This document shows positions 1 through 11,180 of a DNA stretch of 64,000 nt, piece by piece. The translations under genes and the position numbers were made by a program. The notes under the pieces are model-generated. The model was not told the DNA's origin, did not search any database, and saw only the letters and a list, made by a program, of their open reading frames with translations. Position 1 is the stretch's first letter; each line of letters opens with the position of its first letter. Where the stretch lies: contig CM031878.1 of NCBI GenBank assembly GCA_018697195.1, positions 38,536,615 through 38,600,614 of the forward strand. Direction: 5' to 3'. The DNA comes from Certhia americana. Taxonomy: Eukaryota > Chordata > Aves > Passeriformes > Certhiidae.

Positions 1-3000
1 TAATTAATATCCTGTTCCCTTTGCCCTTCACCAGGGGTTGTTTGCCTAAGCATGGAATATTTTCCAGCATTATATATCTACAGCAGTACAGGTCAATACC
101 TGTTTATAGTGCTCTTTAAAAACCAAAAAAATCTCGAAGCTCTAAAAAGTTTTAAATTACATGTTCAGAATGAATAATTTTGATGAGTCTCCCCTTACAT
201 GTTCCTTTTATGGTGGTTTGCATTTCAGTTGAAGTGTGTGCAATACAGAAGTTCTAGTAATATAAAAAAAGATAGTAACAAATAATAGCTTAATAACTGA
301 AGTTATGATTAGAGTAAAATGAAACAGTGGAAGGATACCTCTTATGTTTTATAAATCACATAGGATCAGAATAATTTTCATAATTATACAAAATTCCAGG
401 TCATGGAGGGAACAAGAAGAAAACATTGTTCAAATTTGCATGATTTAGCAAAGCATAAAATTAATGTATACCCATGTATATCTAGGCAGGTTTAATAATC
501 AAGACAGGAAGATAAAATCTTATTTTCGGCCAAAATACAAGAATATAAATTCTTACTTTGATTGTATAGTAGCTTCCTCTTCTGTCAAAGTAGGGTTTTC
601 TTGAGTGATTACTGAATCATGTCAGTTTTACCCTGGGTTCCCCTTTTCAAGAGAACTCCATCTGCCAGGAATAACTGATGAAATCTATTCATCCGTCACT
701 CATTTTTATTTGGGAGTGATGACATCTGCTATTATGAATCAGCTTAATGGCAGGGGGAAAAAACCCAAACCCACAGTCTCATTTTCTGAAGTCTGCAACA
801 CACCACAAGGAATGACCAGACAGTTACAGGGCACAAATTCTGAATGCCATGTTTGATCTGTGCTATAAATTTTGGCGGGTGCCACTGATGTCATAACTTG
901 GCTCTGGAGAAACAGTTATTCAAGTAAGATCCCACAAGTGTGGATCGCTGTAGCATAACTTCCATATGACTTGCAATTCTGCACCATCCCCTCCAAGAAA
1001 AAGGATAGAACTGAAAAGAACATGTTGAATAACACATCTTCTCGCACATTTGTGCTACTGACAGATAAATAGATTTCTTTTTCACTCCTTTTGAATTGTT
1101 TTTCTGTAAAAGCACCTGGTAGACTACATGACAGGATTCCAGCTAAGCTGTTAATACACTCAATAATGCAGGAATCTGACCAGCTGCAAGCTGAAGCATA
1201 GCATATATAATTTGTTACAGAACTTAGCACTTCTTAGACAGATTCTTTCTCCCTCCACTGGTACTCCCGGGTGAACAGAAAAACACAAGCAAGTAAGGTG
1301 CTGCTTACTCTGACAAAGGGAGAGCAGACAGTGACAGACCTTCTGCTCTCAGCTTTTATCGGCAGCCTGACTGCATAACCTTTTGATAGTTGGGCAAGTT
1401 CCACCTTGAAATTAAGTATGTTTCTTACTCCAAGTATTTCCAGTAAAAGTTTGCTCCAAAATTTTCTGTGCCAAGTATTGTAATTTTTCTTTTAATCTAA
1501 AATCTGAATGTATTCAAGATATGATTTACTCTTCTCTTTGTCTTGAAGCTATGTAGGACAGAAATCCCCTCCCCACTCCTTCCTATTTTTTGATATTATA
1601 ACGTTTAAGGACTTTGGACTCTTCTCATACTCATTCTCTTGATAGGACATATCAAGACCCTTTTCTGTGATCTCATGAACACAAGCAATGAGAACTGTAT
1701 GTCACATTCCAGCTGAGTATTAGTCCCTTGTATGCTTCCTTGTTTTGTTTGGATATAGGAATAGGAATCTAGAATCACTTTCATCTTTTCCAGAGGCGTA
1801 AAATGTTCATTACAACTTTCTAATTGTTTCATGTGCTCATCTACTTCTCCTCTTATTTCTTGCAACTTATAAGGTTCAACTTATGACAAAAATTTTAAGT
1901 AGATCTCAAGTTCACAACCTGCCTTTTGTGCCATTTTCTCTATTTCAATCATTCTGGTATTTTCTTTCTTTTGTTTTTAAAATTCAGTCCCCTATACTTA
2001 CGACAACCTCCACAAAATTTCTTTAACACACTTGTTCATTTTGTGCCAAATGTTTCTTCTCAAAACAGTAGTAAAATTGTTTCTAAGACAGCTCTGGATG
2101 AATTCCTTTTTTAAACTCGCAGTTAGTGAGCTTTCACTAAAAGATGTTTTAGCTCATTTTAACAACTTCCAAGTTAAATAATAAGCCCTGGTGAGATCAT
2201 AAGAAATAAAACATGGTTTTTCTGTAGGGAAGAGAAGAAGATAGCAAAGAAGAGGCAATGAAGTCCACCTTATCTTCTAACATAAAGAGTATTTATTAAA
2301 TAAATATAAAGAGGCTATTTATTGTCTGCTGGATGTGGTTAGTAGATGGTGAGAAAGGAAGAGAGAAGGAGATTGCAATGTATCATTAAGTATCGTTATA
2401 GAATCCATATTAGTTCAGATGAACAGCTAAATTAATTCTTCCACTAATCAATCAGCAAAACCTCAGCATTGCTACTGCTAGTGTAGGTTAGCTATGAAAT
2501 GTAACATGAAGCTGGTAAATTACCATTACAGGACAGACTGTTGCGACTGATGGTTGATCCAGGATCCTAGACAAATGCCGAAGTTGCAGATGATGGTGTA
2601 GGACTCTTACAGTTTCTCATCTTGGAGCTGCTCCTCTTCACATAAATAGTGCAGTACTCTGAGCTTGAGAGGCAGTACCAACAGCATGCTTGTTTGATCT
2701 CCTGTATGTCTCAGAGGTGCATTTTGCACTTTCCCAGACTATCAAATATATTGCTCATATATTTTGTCTACTAGGTGTCCTAAGGCATACATTTTCATGG
2801 CAACTGAGTTATGGAATTTGTTTTGAAAAATCTGAATATCACTACAGACCAGACATAAAACAGATCTTGAAATCCTGCTTGTATTCTTGTGCTGAAACTG
2901 CCCAAATTCACACACACAATTCCACTGTGCAATGTCAGTGGTGTCTAGTGGTAAGAAAGCATAAGAAATACTAGATAGAGGATGAGGCTGCAACAAGGCA

Positions 3001-4088
3001 TACAGAAATAATCAGAGCTTTTTCATCTTTGTAAATAAAGTGACTGAGACATGGGAAGCAAGACTGATCACATCAGTCTGGAGATCAGCAGTATAGTCTA
3101 CTCCAACCTTCTTGCTGTTCAGAATCAGTTGAAACAATGTTATGTGGCTTTAGAAGTAGCATAGATTTTCTCTATAGACTTGTCAGACAAATCAATATTT
3201 TGAGTAAATTATTTTGACTTTATAAAGCACATAGACACCACTGTATGTTTGAAATTTTACAGCCTAACTTGACAGTTTCACCTAAGAATTTGACAAGTCT
3301 ACAAGTGTAGCTCTTACAGTAAGGTTTTGACAGTGCTTCTGCTCATTTGTAATGATTTAAATCTACAGGTCTCAGATAATGTTGTCTTGCATTGACATGG
3401 CCTTTGTTATAAACGACTGTGTTCTCAATGTTGTATTACAGTAATTCACTTTGCTATCCTTTCACCACCTTGTATTTTTTTGCCAGTTAGTGCAGATATA
3501 GCCATTTATACGGAACTTTTTTTTTGCTTTAAGTAAGCTATTGATTCTGTCAATAAAATGCTTGTTTGCATTAGGTAACCAAACCTTATCCTTCATTAAA
3601 AGGAAGATATTAGTTAAAGTCCACTGAAGATTTCAGTGGGCACTCAACTACAGTGATGTCCATATAGTCTAACATGCTACGAAACACATATTTCTTTCCC
3701 CCTGTTGTGCTTGCTCATATACACTTAACTACCAGAAAAGGCCTAGTCTCAGATTTTTGTTTGACTTCCATTTCCCTATCAGGACTTCATACTTTACAAA
3801 TTTTACAATACAAATTTGTATTTTGTCTATTGCACATTATTTTCAAGCATAAGAGTAAGCAGACATCAAAAGAAATGAAGGTTAAATTGTGCTACAGCAG
3901 CTGATTCCTGATTTTTGCTGACATAAAGCTACTGCCAGCTTGCAGATCCTGTAGTACATGATATAGGCTCCCTCATGGACAGGCTCCATAAAAGATTTAA
4001 GGTGTGTGAAAGAGGGCAATGTGGTAGGTGATGATGAAGTGTAGATGGTACTGCAGTTTTTGCAGACTCTGGGAAAGAGTTCCTACTG
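1..4088. other. Non-coding AT-rich DNA, no gene recognised
   Basis: I see no coding gene, RNA gene or recognisable transposon in this stretch. Open frames are short (104 codons at most, 916-1230 minus), lack recognisable motifs and overlap each other on both strands, as random AT-rich DNA does. Very old, diverged repeats or distal regulatory elements could be present but cannot be seen without alignment. Confidence 0.6.
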
Positions 4089-4257
4089 TGTTATGAACTG
4101 GTTCAACCCAAAAGACCAAAGAAAGTTAAGCCACTGTGAACAAAATGGATCAGACCCAGAAAGGCTTGAAATATACTTGAAAAATGTGGTTAAAACTAAA
4201 TGAGGTTAGATGTTGGTGCCAAAAAATTGATATATTTCATTTAATAATAGAAGTGGC

Positions 4258-4305
4258 AAAGAGAAAGAAAGAGAAAAGAAAGAAAGAAATAGAGAAAGAA
4301 GAGTG
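4258..4305 (+). repeat. GAAA-type purine microsatellite
   Basis: An imperfect run of GAAA and GAAAA units, almost pure purine on the plus strand. It lies between the ATTAAA signal and the GGT run of the probable LTR. Confidence 0.9.
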
Positions 4306-4311
4306 AGGCGT

Positions 4312-4335
4312 GGGGGTGGTGGTGGTGGTGGTGGT
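4312..4335 (+). repeat. GGT trinucleotide microsatellite
   Basis: About seven tandem GGT units preceded by a run of five G. The closely spaced GG pairs could allow weak two-layer G-quadruplexes on the plus strand. Confidence 0.9.
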
Positions 4336-4695
4336 GACAGGACAGGGACAGAGTGACAGGGATTTAGGTAGAAACCCTTCCCAGGGTCCCAATGATGTCT
4401 TGTTGCTCCCCTCCATCTGGTCCTGGTGATGACGGTACGCTGTGGGTGCCATGCAGCCACGCCGAAATGAACAGAATCCCAGGATGAATACAGGTTTTGG
4501 GCAGGCGGGAAGGCCCAGGTGCCTGCCTGGCAGGGGCCAGTTCGGCTCTGTCCCTCACACCGCTGTGTGCCCCCTGCATCCCGCTGCAGAGCTGCGGGGC
4601 CTGGGCACCTCCCGGGGCCTTTTCCCGGCCGGAGCAGCGCCGTGTGCTCGGTGCGGGGCCGCTGATAGGGCCGAGGGGCCCCTCAGCCGGGCTGT

Positions 4696-5295
4696 CCTGC
4701 ACAGCACAGCACAGCACAACACAGCACAGAACAGCACAGCCCAGCACAGCCCAGCCCAGCCCAGCCCAGCCCAGCCCAGCCCAGCCCAGCCCAGCCCAGC
4801 ACAGCTCAGCACAGCACAGCCCAGCCCAGCCCAGCACAGCACAGCCCAGCCCAGCCCAGCCCAGCCCAGCCCAGCCCAGCACAGCACAGCATAGCACAGC
4901 CCAGCCCAGCACAGCTCAGCACAGCACAGCCCAGCCCAGCCCAGCACAGCCCAGCCCAGCCCAGCCCAGCCCAGCACAGCATAGCACAGCCCAGCCCAGC
5001 ACAGCTCAGCCCAGCCCAGCCCAGCCCAGCCCAGCCCAGCCNNNNNNNNNNNNNNNNNNNNNNNNNNNNNNNNNNNNNNNNNNNNNNNNNNNNNNNNNNN
5101 NNNNNNNNNNNNNNNNNNNNNNNNNNNNNNNNNNNNNNNNNCAGCACAGCACAGCACAGCACAGCACAGCCCAGCCCAGCACAGCACAGCACAGCACAGC
5201 ACAGCACAGCACAGCACAGCACAGCACAGCACAGCCCAGCACAGCACAGCACAGCCCAGCACAGCCCAGCACAGCCCAGCCCAGCACAGCACAGC
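4696..5295 (+). repeat. CAGCC/CAGCA pentanucleotide array, interrupted by gap
   Basis: About 600 bases of tandem five-base units, mainly CAGCC and CAGCA, with rare marker variants (AGCTC, ATAGC). On the minus strand consecutive CAGCC units read GGGCT repeated, so runs of three G recur with two-base spacers, a G-quadruplex-compatible pattern. The variant units are ordered: ATAGC followed 20 bases later by AGCTC appears at 4891/4911 and again at 4981/5001, suggesting higher-order duplication of about 90-110 bases. The right-hand part, after the gap, is dominated by CAGCA. Every frame is open because five-base units translate as a repeating five-residue peptide; these frames are not genes. True array length is unknown because of the gap. 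Confidence 0.95.
5042..5141. other. Assembly gap, 100 N
   Basis: Exactly 100 unspecified bases inside the pentamer array. A round 100 is the conventional placeholder for unknown length, so array size and unit order across the gap cannot be read here. Confidence 0.97.
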
Positions 5296-8200
5296 TCGCT
5301 GCCTCTCCAGCGCCCTTTCCCCGCAGCCGAACCGCTCTGCCCGCCCTTTGGGGCCGGGGCCTGTGCGGGCCCAGCCGCCGAGAGCGCCGGGGCTGCGCTC
5401 GGCACTGCCAGGGGGAACCCTGTGCTCGGTGAAGTTACCCTGCTCCACCAGCCCTGACCTGTTACTGGGGCTTTTCTTCCTCGGCGAGCAGCGAAGGGCC
5501 TCGGCCAGGAACCCATTCAGGGTGTGCTGGTGTTCTCTGCGGCCTTTGTAATACAGCTTTTTGCTATAATAGGCAAAGGTCCTTCATGAGAATGTTTAAG
5601 TCATAAGCTGCAATATTTCAGCCTTTGATGTACTGTCTCAGCATTTTTGTTCTATCTTTACTACCCAGTAAATGCAGCCACCATTCACATTCAGGAAATT
5701 TCTGTGGTGGTTGCTTGCTGGATCTTGTCTTCCACACTTTCCCTATGCTGTGCTGATTTGTCCTTAGTTGTCTGACTTTAACCTGAAGGGTCAAGGTTCT
5801 TTAAGGTTGAAAATCAAGATGATCTTCAACTAGACAGATAAAAAACCCACAAGGGTTTAAGAGTTCTTGTTAGACACTGTCTGAGGACAACAATGCTGCT
5901 AATGGTAGGGTTCATTTGAACGCTTTCTGTCTGCGCCAGATAGGGAGACATAGTATGAATAGTTTAGGGGGGAACATGCCAGAAACACTGCAAAAGTAGG
6001 GAAGTCAAGGTGAAAGCACTGCAGTGGGCCCTGTGAATGATATCACTAAGCTCTTGTAAACAGACAGCATGATAGATGATGTGATATTATTTCATCTGTA
6101 TATGACTCCAAGCTGACAAGTATTTATCTCTAAAGAAGTCAATTGTATTATGTCCCAGGTCCTGTATTATGTGACCTTTCCTGAAGAAATGTAAAATTAT
6201 TGTACAAGAAAAGTAATTGAAGAAACCTGATATCTTGAACACTAGGACTGTATGGTACAATACTACTTGATCTACAGCTTAAAGAAAGACTTGGCTGTGA
6301 AATGTGCAGCAAAAGTATAGGGACAGAAAAAGTCCAGAATGGAAGACAACATAGCAGTCCTATGCGAGGAAGATTAGATGGTCCACAGGTGAATGAAAAA
6401 GATGTAGTACCATAAAATAAATATTTGTGACAAGGCTAATTGAAATTTAGCATGGACAAACATCAATATAAAATCTACTTGGGGTAGGAAATTAACCTGT
6501 CAAATTCCTTTGAATTAGTCTGAATTTGCAATCTGAGTTTACAGCTGGTCAGTGCTATGCACTATGGAATTGTATTGCTGGAACTGAAAAGCTGATTTCA
6601 CTGTCCTAAGGAAAAGGAGTTTAGAAATGCTTTGCCTAGGAAGCTGTATCAGTGTACCCAGTTTGTTCAAGATACACTTTAAATAACTCTCCAAAGTAGA
6701 GAAGCAGGTTATTATACCCATAAAATCTGGAAAAATAGCAGGTGTATTTCAGTTGACAGTGAGAAAGGAATTGTATAATAACAAGTTGATGTTTTATTCA
6801 TATTAACATGTTCAGATCTACTCATTACATTGTGGCTTGCTAAGGAAGTAGTGCAGTGTTTTCCTTGTTTTTTTAATTAATGAGTTCATAAGAAAAATTC
6901 TGTTAGTACTCTATGAAATTTTAACACCACATTGCTTCGTGATATTTGCAACCTTATAATGTTCTGATAGCATGATAGTCACGTTATGGACTTGAACATT
7001 TAAATTTTAAATACTTTCTAATAAATGAGTGAGGTATTCCCAACTCCATGTGATTTATTGCACTGAGCTGTTACTTTGATTTGTTCCTCTAATGATTTAT
7101 CATATCCTACCTATGTTATCAGGGCACCAAGTTGACTAAAACCATTTTTAAATCAGATAATGTAGTAAAATCCGTCCTTAGTCCTAATAGGTTGCGTGGC
7201 ACTTGATAGTACAATAAACAATATTTCTGTTTAAAAACTTTATTTCCTTTAAATAGTACTTACATATTAACCTGGTTCTAAATCATTGACTGTTGTCTAG
7301 GAATATCTTAGACAAATCACCAATGATCTCTAGTAAATCTTTTCTACTTATTATTTTAATCTGGAGCAAGGATGAAGAGCCACAATGTTGGTTTATGAGC
7401 AAGAAGCAGTCAAAATCAATTTCTACTGTAACAAGGAATGCATGAAAAACCCCCCGGCATTAAGGGAAAACAATTGCTGGTGAGGCCCTGAAGTTCAGTC
7501 TGTGCATTTCAGGGTCATTAGCAGTCTTGTGTCTCTGACAGATTAGTTCTACTCTGGTCTGTAATTCTCTCAACGTTTGTTTGATGTGTACTGGGTGGGG
7601 TCTTAGAGCATGTCTTATTTGCTCTTACCTGAAAGAAAGTTCTTTGCAAGTGCCCCTTCATTTCAAACACCAGTGCTGAAGTGTAAGCAACCCAAGTGAA
7701 TTTGAATTACTATTTGTTGTGGGCTAAGGAAATGGACTCACACAATTAACATGAACGAGAAGATGTACAGTAAATTGCAACCCAGAGCAGTATATTTATG
7801 TATCCAAGGTATTGAAATATTTTCTTTTTTTTAATAGTAAAATGAGTTAATGAAAATATATAAGAACACAAATTATGCAAGAATATAGTCATCCAACTTA
7901 CAGTTAATGTTTACCTTTTCTGGGAATTATTTCTTTTCTTAGTGAAACCTAAGATCAAAAACCTCATTGTCTCAGACATTTTAAGTTAGACTGGATAAAG
8001 CATCACCAAATGCACTGAGGAATCAGAGTAAAATGGCAGAAAAATGTGTTAAATTAAACAATTAGTCTTTTCCATTTATCATTTTTATACTTCTGTACCC
8101 CTATATTTGTTTCCTTTTACCTTTTATTTAATGACAGATAGGCTTATGTGAGAGAGACAAAAGCCATTCCATGAGGCCCAAAACTCAATAATGGAAGGAT

Positions 8201-8450
8201 CAGTTTAGACTTTTTACCAGGTACAGTATTTCACAACTGGGCAGATGTAAAATACATTTTTAATTGTTTTTGATCTTGAATCATGGTGCAAGATTTGATG
8301 AAGGAAATCTCTGACCTGAAATAATAGCAACAGTAAGACTCAACACAAACTAATAAGGACTCTGAAATTGTGGGTGCGGGGGAAATGTGCTGCTTTCAAA
8401 AAGCAAGCCTCTTAGGTGAAGCTGCTGTACCTTCTATAACTGTATTGCAC

Positions 8451-8480
8451 AGCTGTACAACTCTGTACATTTGTACAGCT
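8451..8480. repeat. Perfect 10-base inverted repeat (hairpin)
   Basis: Arms AGCTGTACAA and TTGTACAGCT are exact reverse complements with a ten-base loop. The stem does not extend further: both flanking bases are C. The loop itself contains CTGTACAT, echoing the stem core. There is no T-run after it, and it is too short for a microRNA precursor. Confidence 0.85.
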
Positions 8481-11149
8481 CTGACAGTTGCCATAATTTG
8501 CATAGTTTACTTATGAAATCAAACGAATACTTCTTCTTGCAAATAAAACCCCTCTTGTGAACATTGGCTGTGTACCTGGGTCCTAATTATTTTAAAAACA
8601 TACACTTGTTGAAATTTCTGGTGGAAATAAAACTCATTTTCTCACCTTTTAAAAGGGACAAGAATCCCTTCTTCCTCTATGACAACACCATAAAGAGAGG
8701 CATGTCACAGTAGGTACTCTTGCTTTTGTCTGCCATGCAAGCATCGAAATATGCTAAAATAACTTTCTATCACTTTCTAAATAAGCATTAGATGTCTTGA
8801 GTTAGGAAGCATTTTGCTGCCAGCAGAGCATTTGTTAAATTTTGTGCCATACCTTTGTTTTGGCTTGCTTTAAAATCTTAGAATGTTTCATTCTAGAGCT
8901 TCCTCCTGACATATTCAATAGCTCTTAAGCTTCTTATTTACTGTATTGCTGCATTCTGTTTTCATTTAATGTTATCCATCAACGTCAAGTGTCCTTCTGA
9001 CACCCCATTATGAACAATCACCACTTCCACACCCTGGATACAGCTGCACAGGCTGAGGCAATGGCCACCACCCTCTTGCCTCAGGTAGTTATCACCTCCC
9101 CCAGGCTAGCAGCTACCTCCTGCTCCTCTGCTCTGCCGCTGAAGAAATTTCCGAGCTCTGCATCCAAAGTACCCCAGAGGTTTAAAGAGTCAGAAGTGTA
9201 GAGTGTAGGTCATATGGATATTTTGCTGGAAACAGTTCGGGGAGAAATATCCTGAGAAACTTATGTAGTAGGTTGACAAGAGGAATGCTGAGGACTGTCA
9301 CAGCTCGCTGTAGCTAAAACATACTAGTTTTATCCTATGTAATCTCAGACAGGAAGGAGAACTTAAGTCTGCCTTTCAATAATGCTCTCATTTGCTCTCT
9401 CTGGTACACTGATGGACTAAATGCCATGTTTCTCTATTCAAATATTTGTCTTTTGTCTCAGTTGAAATTTATTTTACAAAATAGTTAACTCCAGGGTTCT
9501 GGACAAAATGGTGAAAGTGGCAAGTTCTTTTTAAATGAAAAAACAACATCTGAAGGGGGCAGAAATGAAACTGTTCATAAACATAACGTCCATTATGGTG
9601 ATATTCATTTCTAGGTGGGGAAAATGGTATGGGTAAGAGCATTTACGACACTGGGGTTTGTGCACACTGACCTCAAAAGATGGTGAGCATCCTGTTGCCA
9701 AAGTATCTTTAGTTTAAAATAAATGATGGCATAAAGGCTGATTATAAAGATGAAATCACAGAGTCGAGCATGCTGTCCAAAAGTACAGATGCTGTCTAAT
9801 AACATATTTAAGTGTTACCATCCTCTGATTCACTTTCAAGGCACAAATTACTAGTAAGAAATTATGTTTTCATGAATATAGGAGAGATGATTTAGAAAAG
9901 TAAGGATTTTTTGAGAAATAAAAATCAATGTTGACCTTAGACTTAGGAAATGCTGGCATCCTGAACAGACAGTCCAATGAACTGCCTTCAGTCTGCCAGC
10001 AGGTGAATGAAAATTGATTCAACTTCATCAGTTTTATGAAATGGCTCCTGGGTTTTAAATTCAGTGGGGTTTTTTGGGTACCCTATGGCTATTTTAAAGA
10101 ATCTGTTTCCTTAAGTTTTTGTTGTGGGGAAAAAAGGTTGCCTCAAAAGAGGAAAAAAAATTGTATAGATGAAATTTTCTATAGAATATGTTTTCCACAA
10201 AAAAGGTCATTCTAACTTTTGGTCTTTTCTTAATTCATCTTTTAATCCTTTCCTACATTTTCGGAATACGGGTGCAAGCTTGCAGGCAGGGGTGTGGACT
10301 TTGGGGACTCCAAGAGCTCATCAGGTATCAATGACTCAGTTTTTCTAACTAATTTCCATAGAGGTGGTCGAGTAATTAGCAAGCTGTTCTAGAAGGGAAA
10401 GGTTACAAGTATATTGGGAAGCACAGAGAGGAAAAAAAGTATTAAAAAATCAAAGGAAATTACTTTGGTAGGTATATGGTGGAAAAGAGGAAAATAAAAT
10501 CTTAAATAATTAAGTTCAATTTTGGTTGAATAAGAAATATATTTCTGTTGAGCTGTTACATCCAGGTTAATTTAAAATTAGATCTGAGTATGGTTACGTT
10601 CTGCCCAGCCTACTTTAAATTCAGTAATTGTTCTTTATAATCAAGCTATTAGAATGACATTAAAATGTAATCCTCAGAAACAACATAGTAATTTATCAAA
10701 TATTGCATTAGTTTCCTTGACATTTTAATTTACAAGCTCTTTATTATTAGTTTGGTCTTTCAGTTATTAATTACTTGAAAAACATGTCATTTTTCATGTC
10801 TTATATAAACAAATACAAGAAAAGGGTCAAACCTTAATCTTCAAGACACCAGCATAAATCAAAGATAACTGCACTAAGTAAAAAGTGTATAACAGAGACA
10901 TATCTCCTTTCATATCTAAGCAGGTACAAATGAAAGTTTGTTTTAAGCATTAGGTAGAAAATATGTAATTTGTTTACAGTAAAAGAGATGATTTTCCCCG
11001 TTCAGTTTTCAACTTCTTCAGTAGTAAAATGTAGAGCACCGTGCTATTTCTCAACTGTTGTGTTTCTTTCAGTCAAGTTATGTCTTGAAATGTTTTCTGT
11101 AAAGTCTTGGATGTCAGTAGCTGAAGTCTATAAATAAGAAATTCTCAAG

Positions 11150-11180
11150 AAGAAAAAAAGAAAAAAAAAAAAAGGAAAAT
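11150..11180 (+). repeat. A/G-rich low-complexity tract
   Basis: A short purine tract of the form AAGAAGAAAAAAAG followed by a long A run and AAGG. Simple low-complexity sequence. Confidence 0.85.

Larger units (their letters stand above)
4089..5590 (-). mobile_element. Probable ERV LTR, GC-rich, expanded by tandem repeats
   Basis: The left edge begins TGTTATGAACTGGTTC, so on the minus strand the element would end in GAACCAGTTCATAACA, an ending I recall from songbird LTRs. About 150 bases inside it, on the minus strand, lies a variant poly(A) signal ATTAAA (4240-4245), followed by a tract resembling the R-U5 part of such LTRs. The interior is far richer in G+C and CpG than the surrounding DNA, as expected of a relatively young insertion. 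It carries GAAA and GGT microsatellites and a long pentamer array, so it is much longer than an ordinary LTR. I found neither a clear right boundary nor a target duplication; 5590 is only where base composition returns to background. Alternative: an unrelated GC-rich minisatellite or CpG island next to a partial LTR. Confidence 0.45.

Noticed and set aside
4364..5516. Open frames up to 311 codons on both strands, rich in repeating STAQ/SPAQ or CAVL/GWAG peptides
   Set aside because: They are translations of the pentamer array and run straight through the gap. A five-base repeat without stop triplets is open in all frames; this is not coding evidence.
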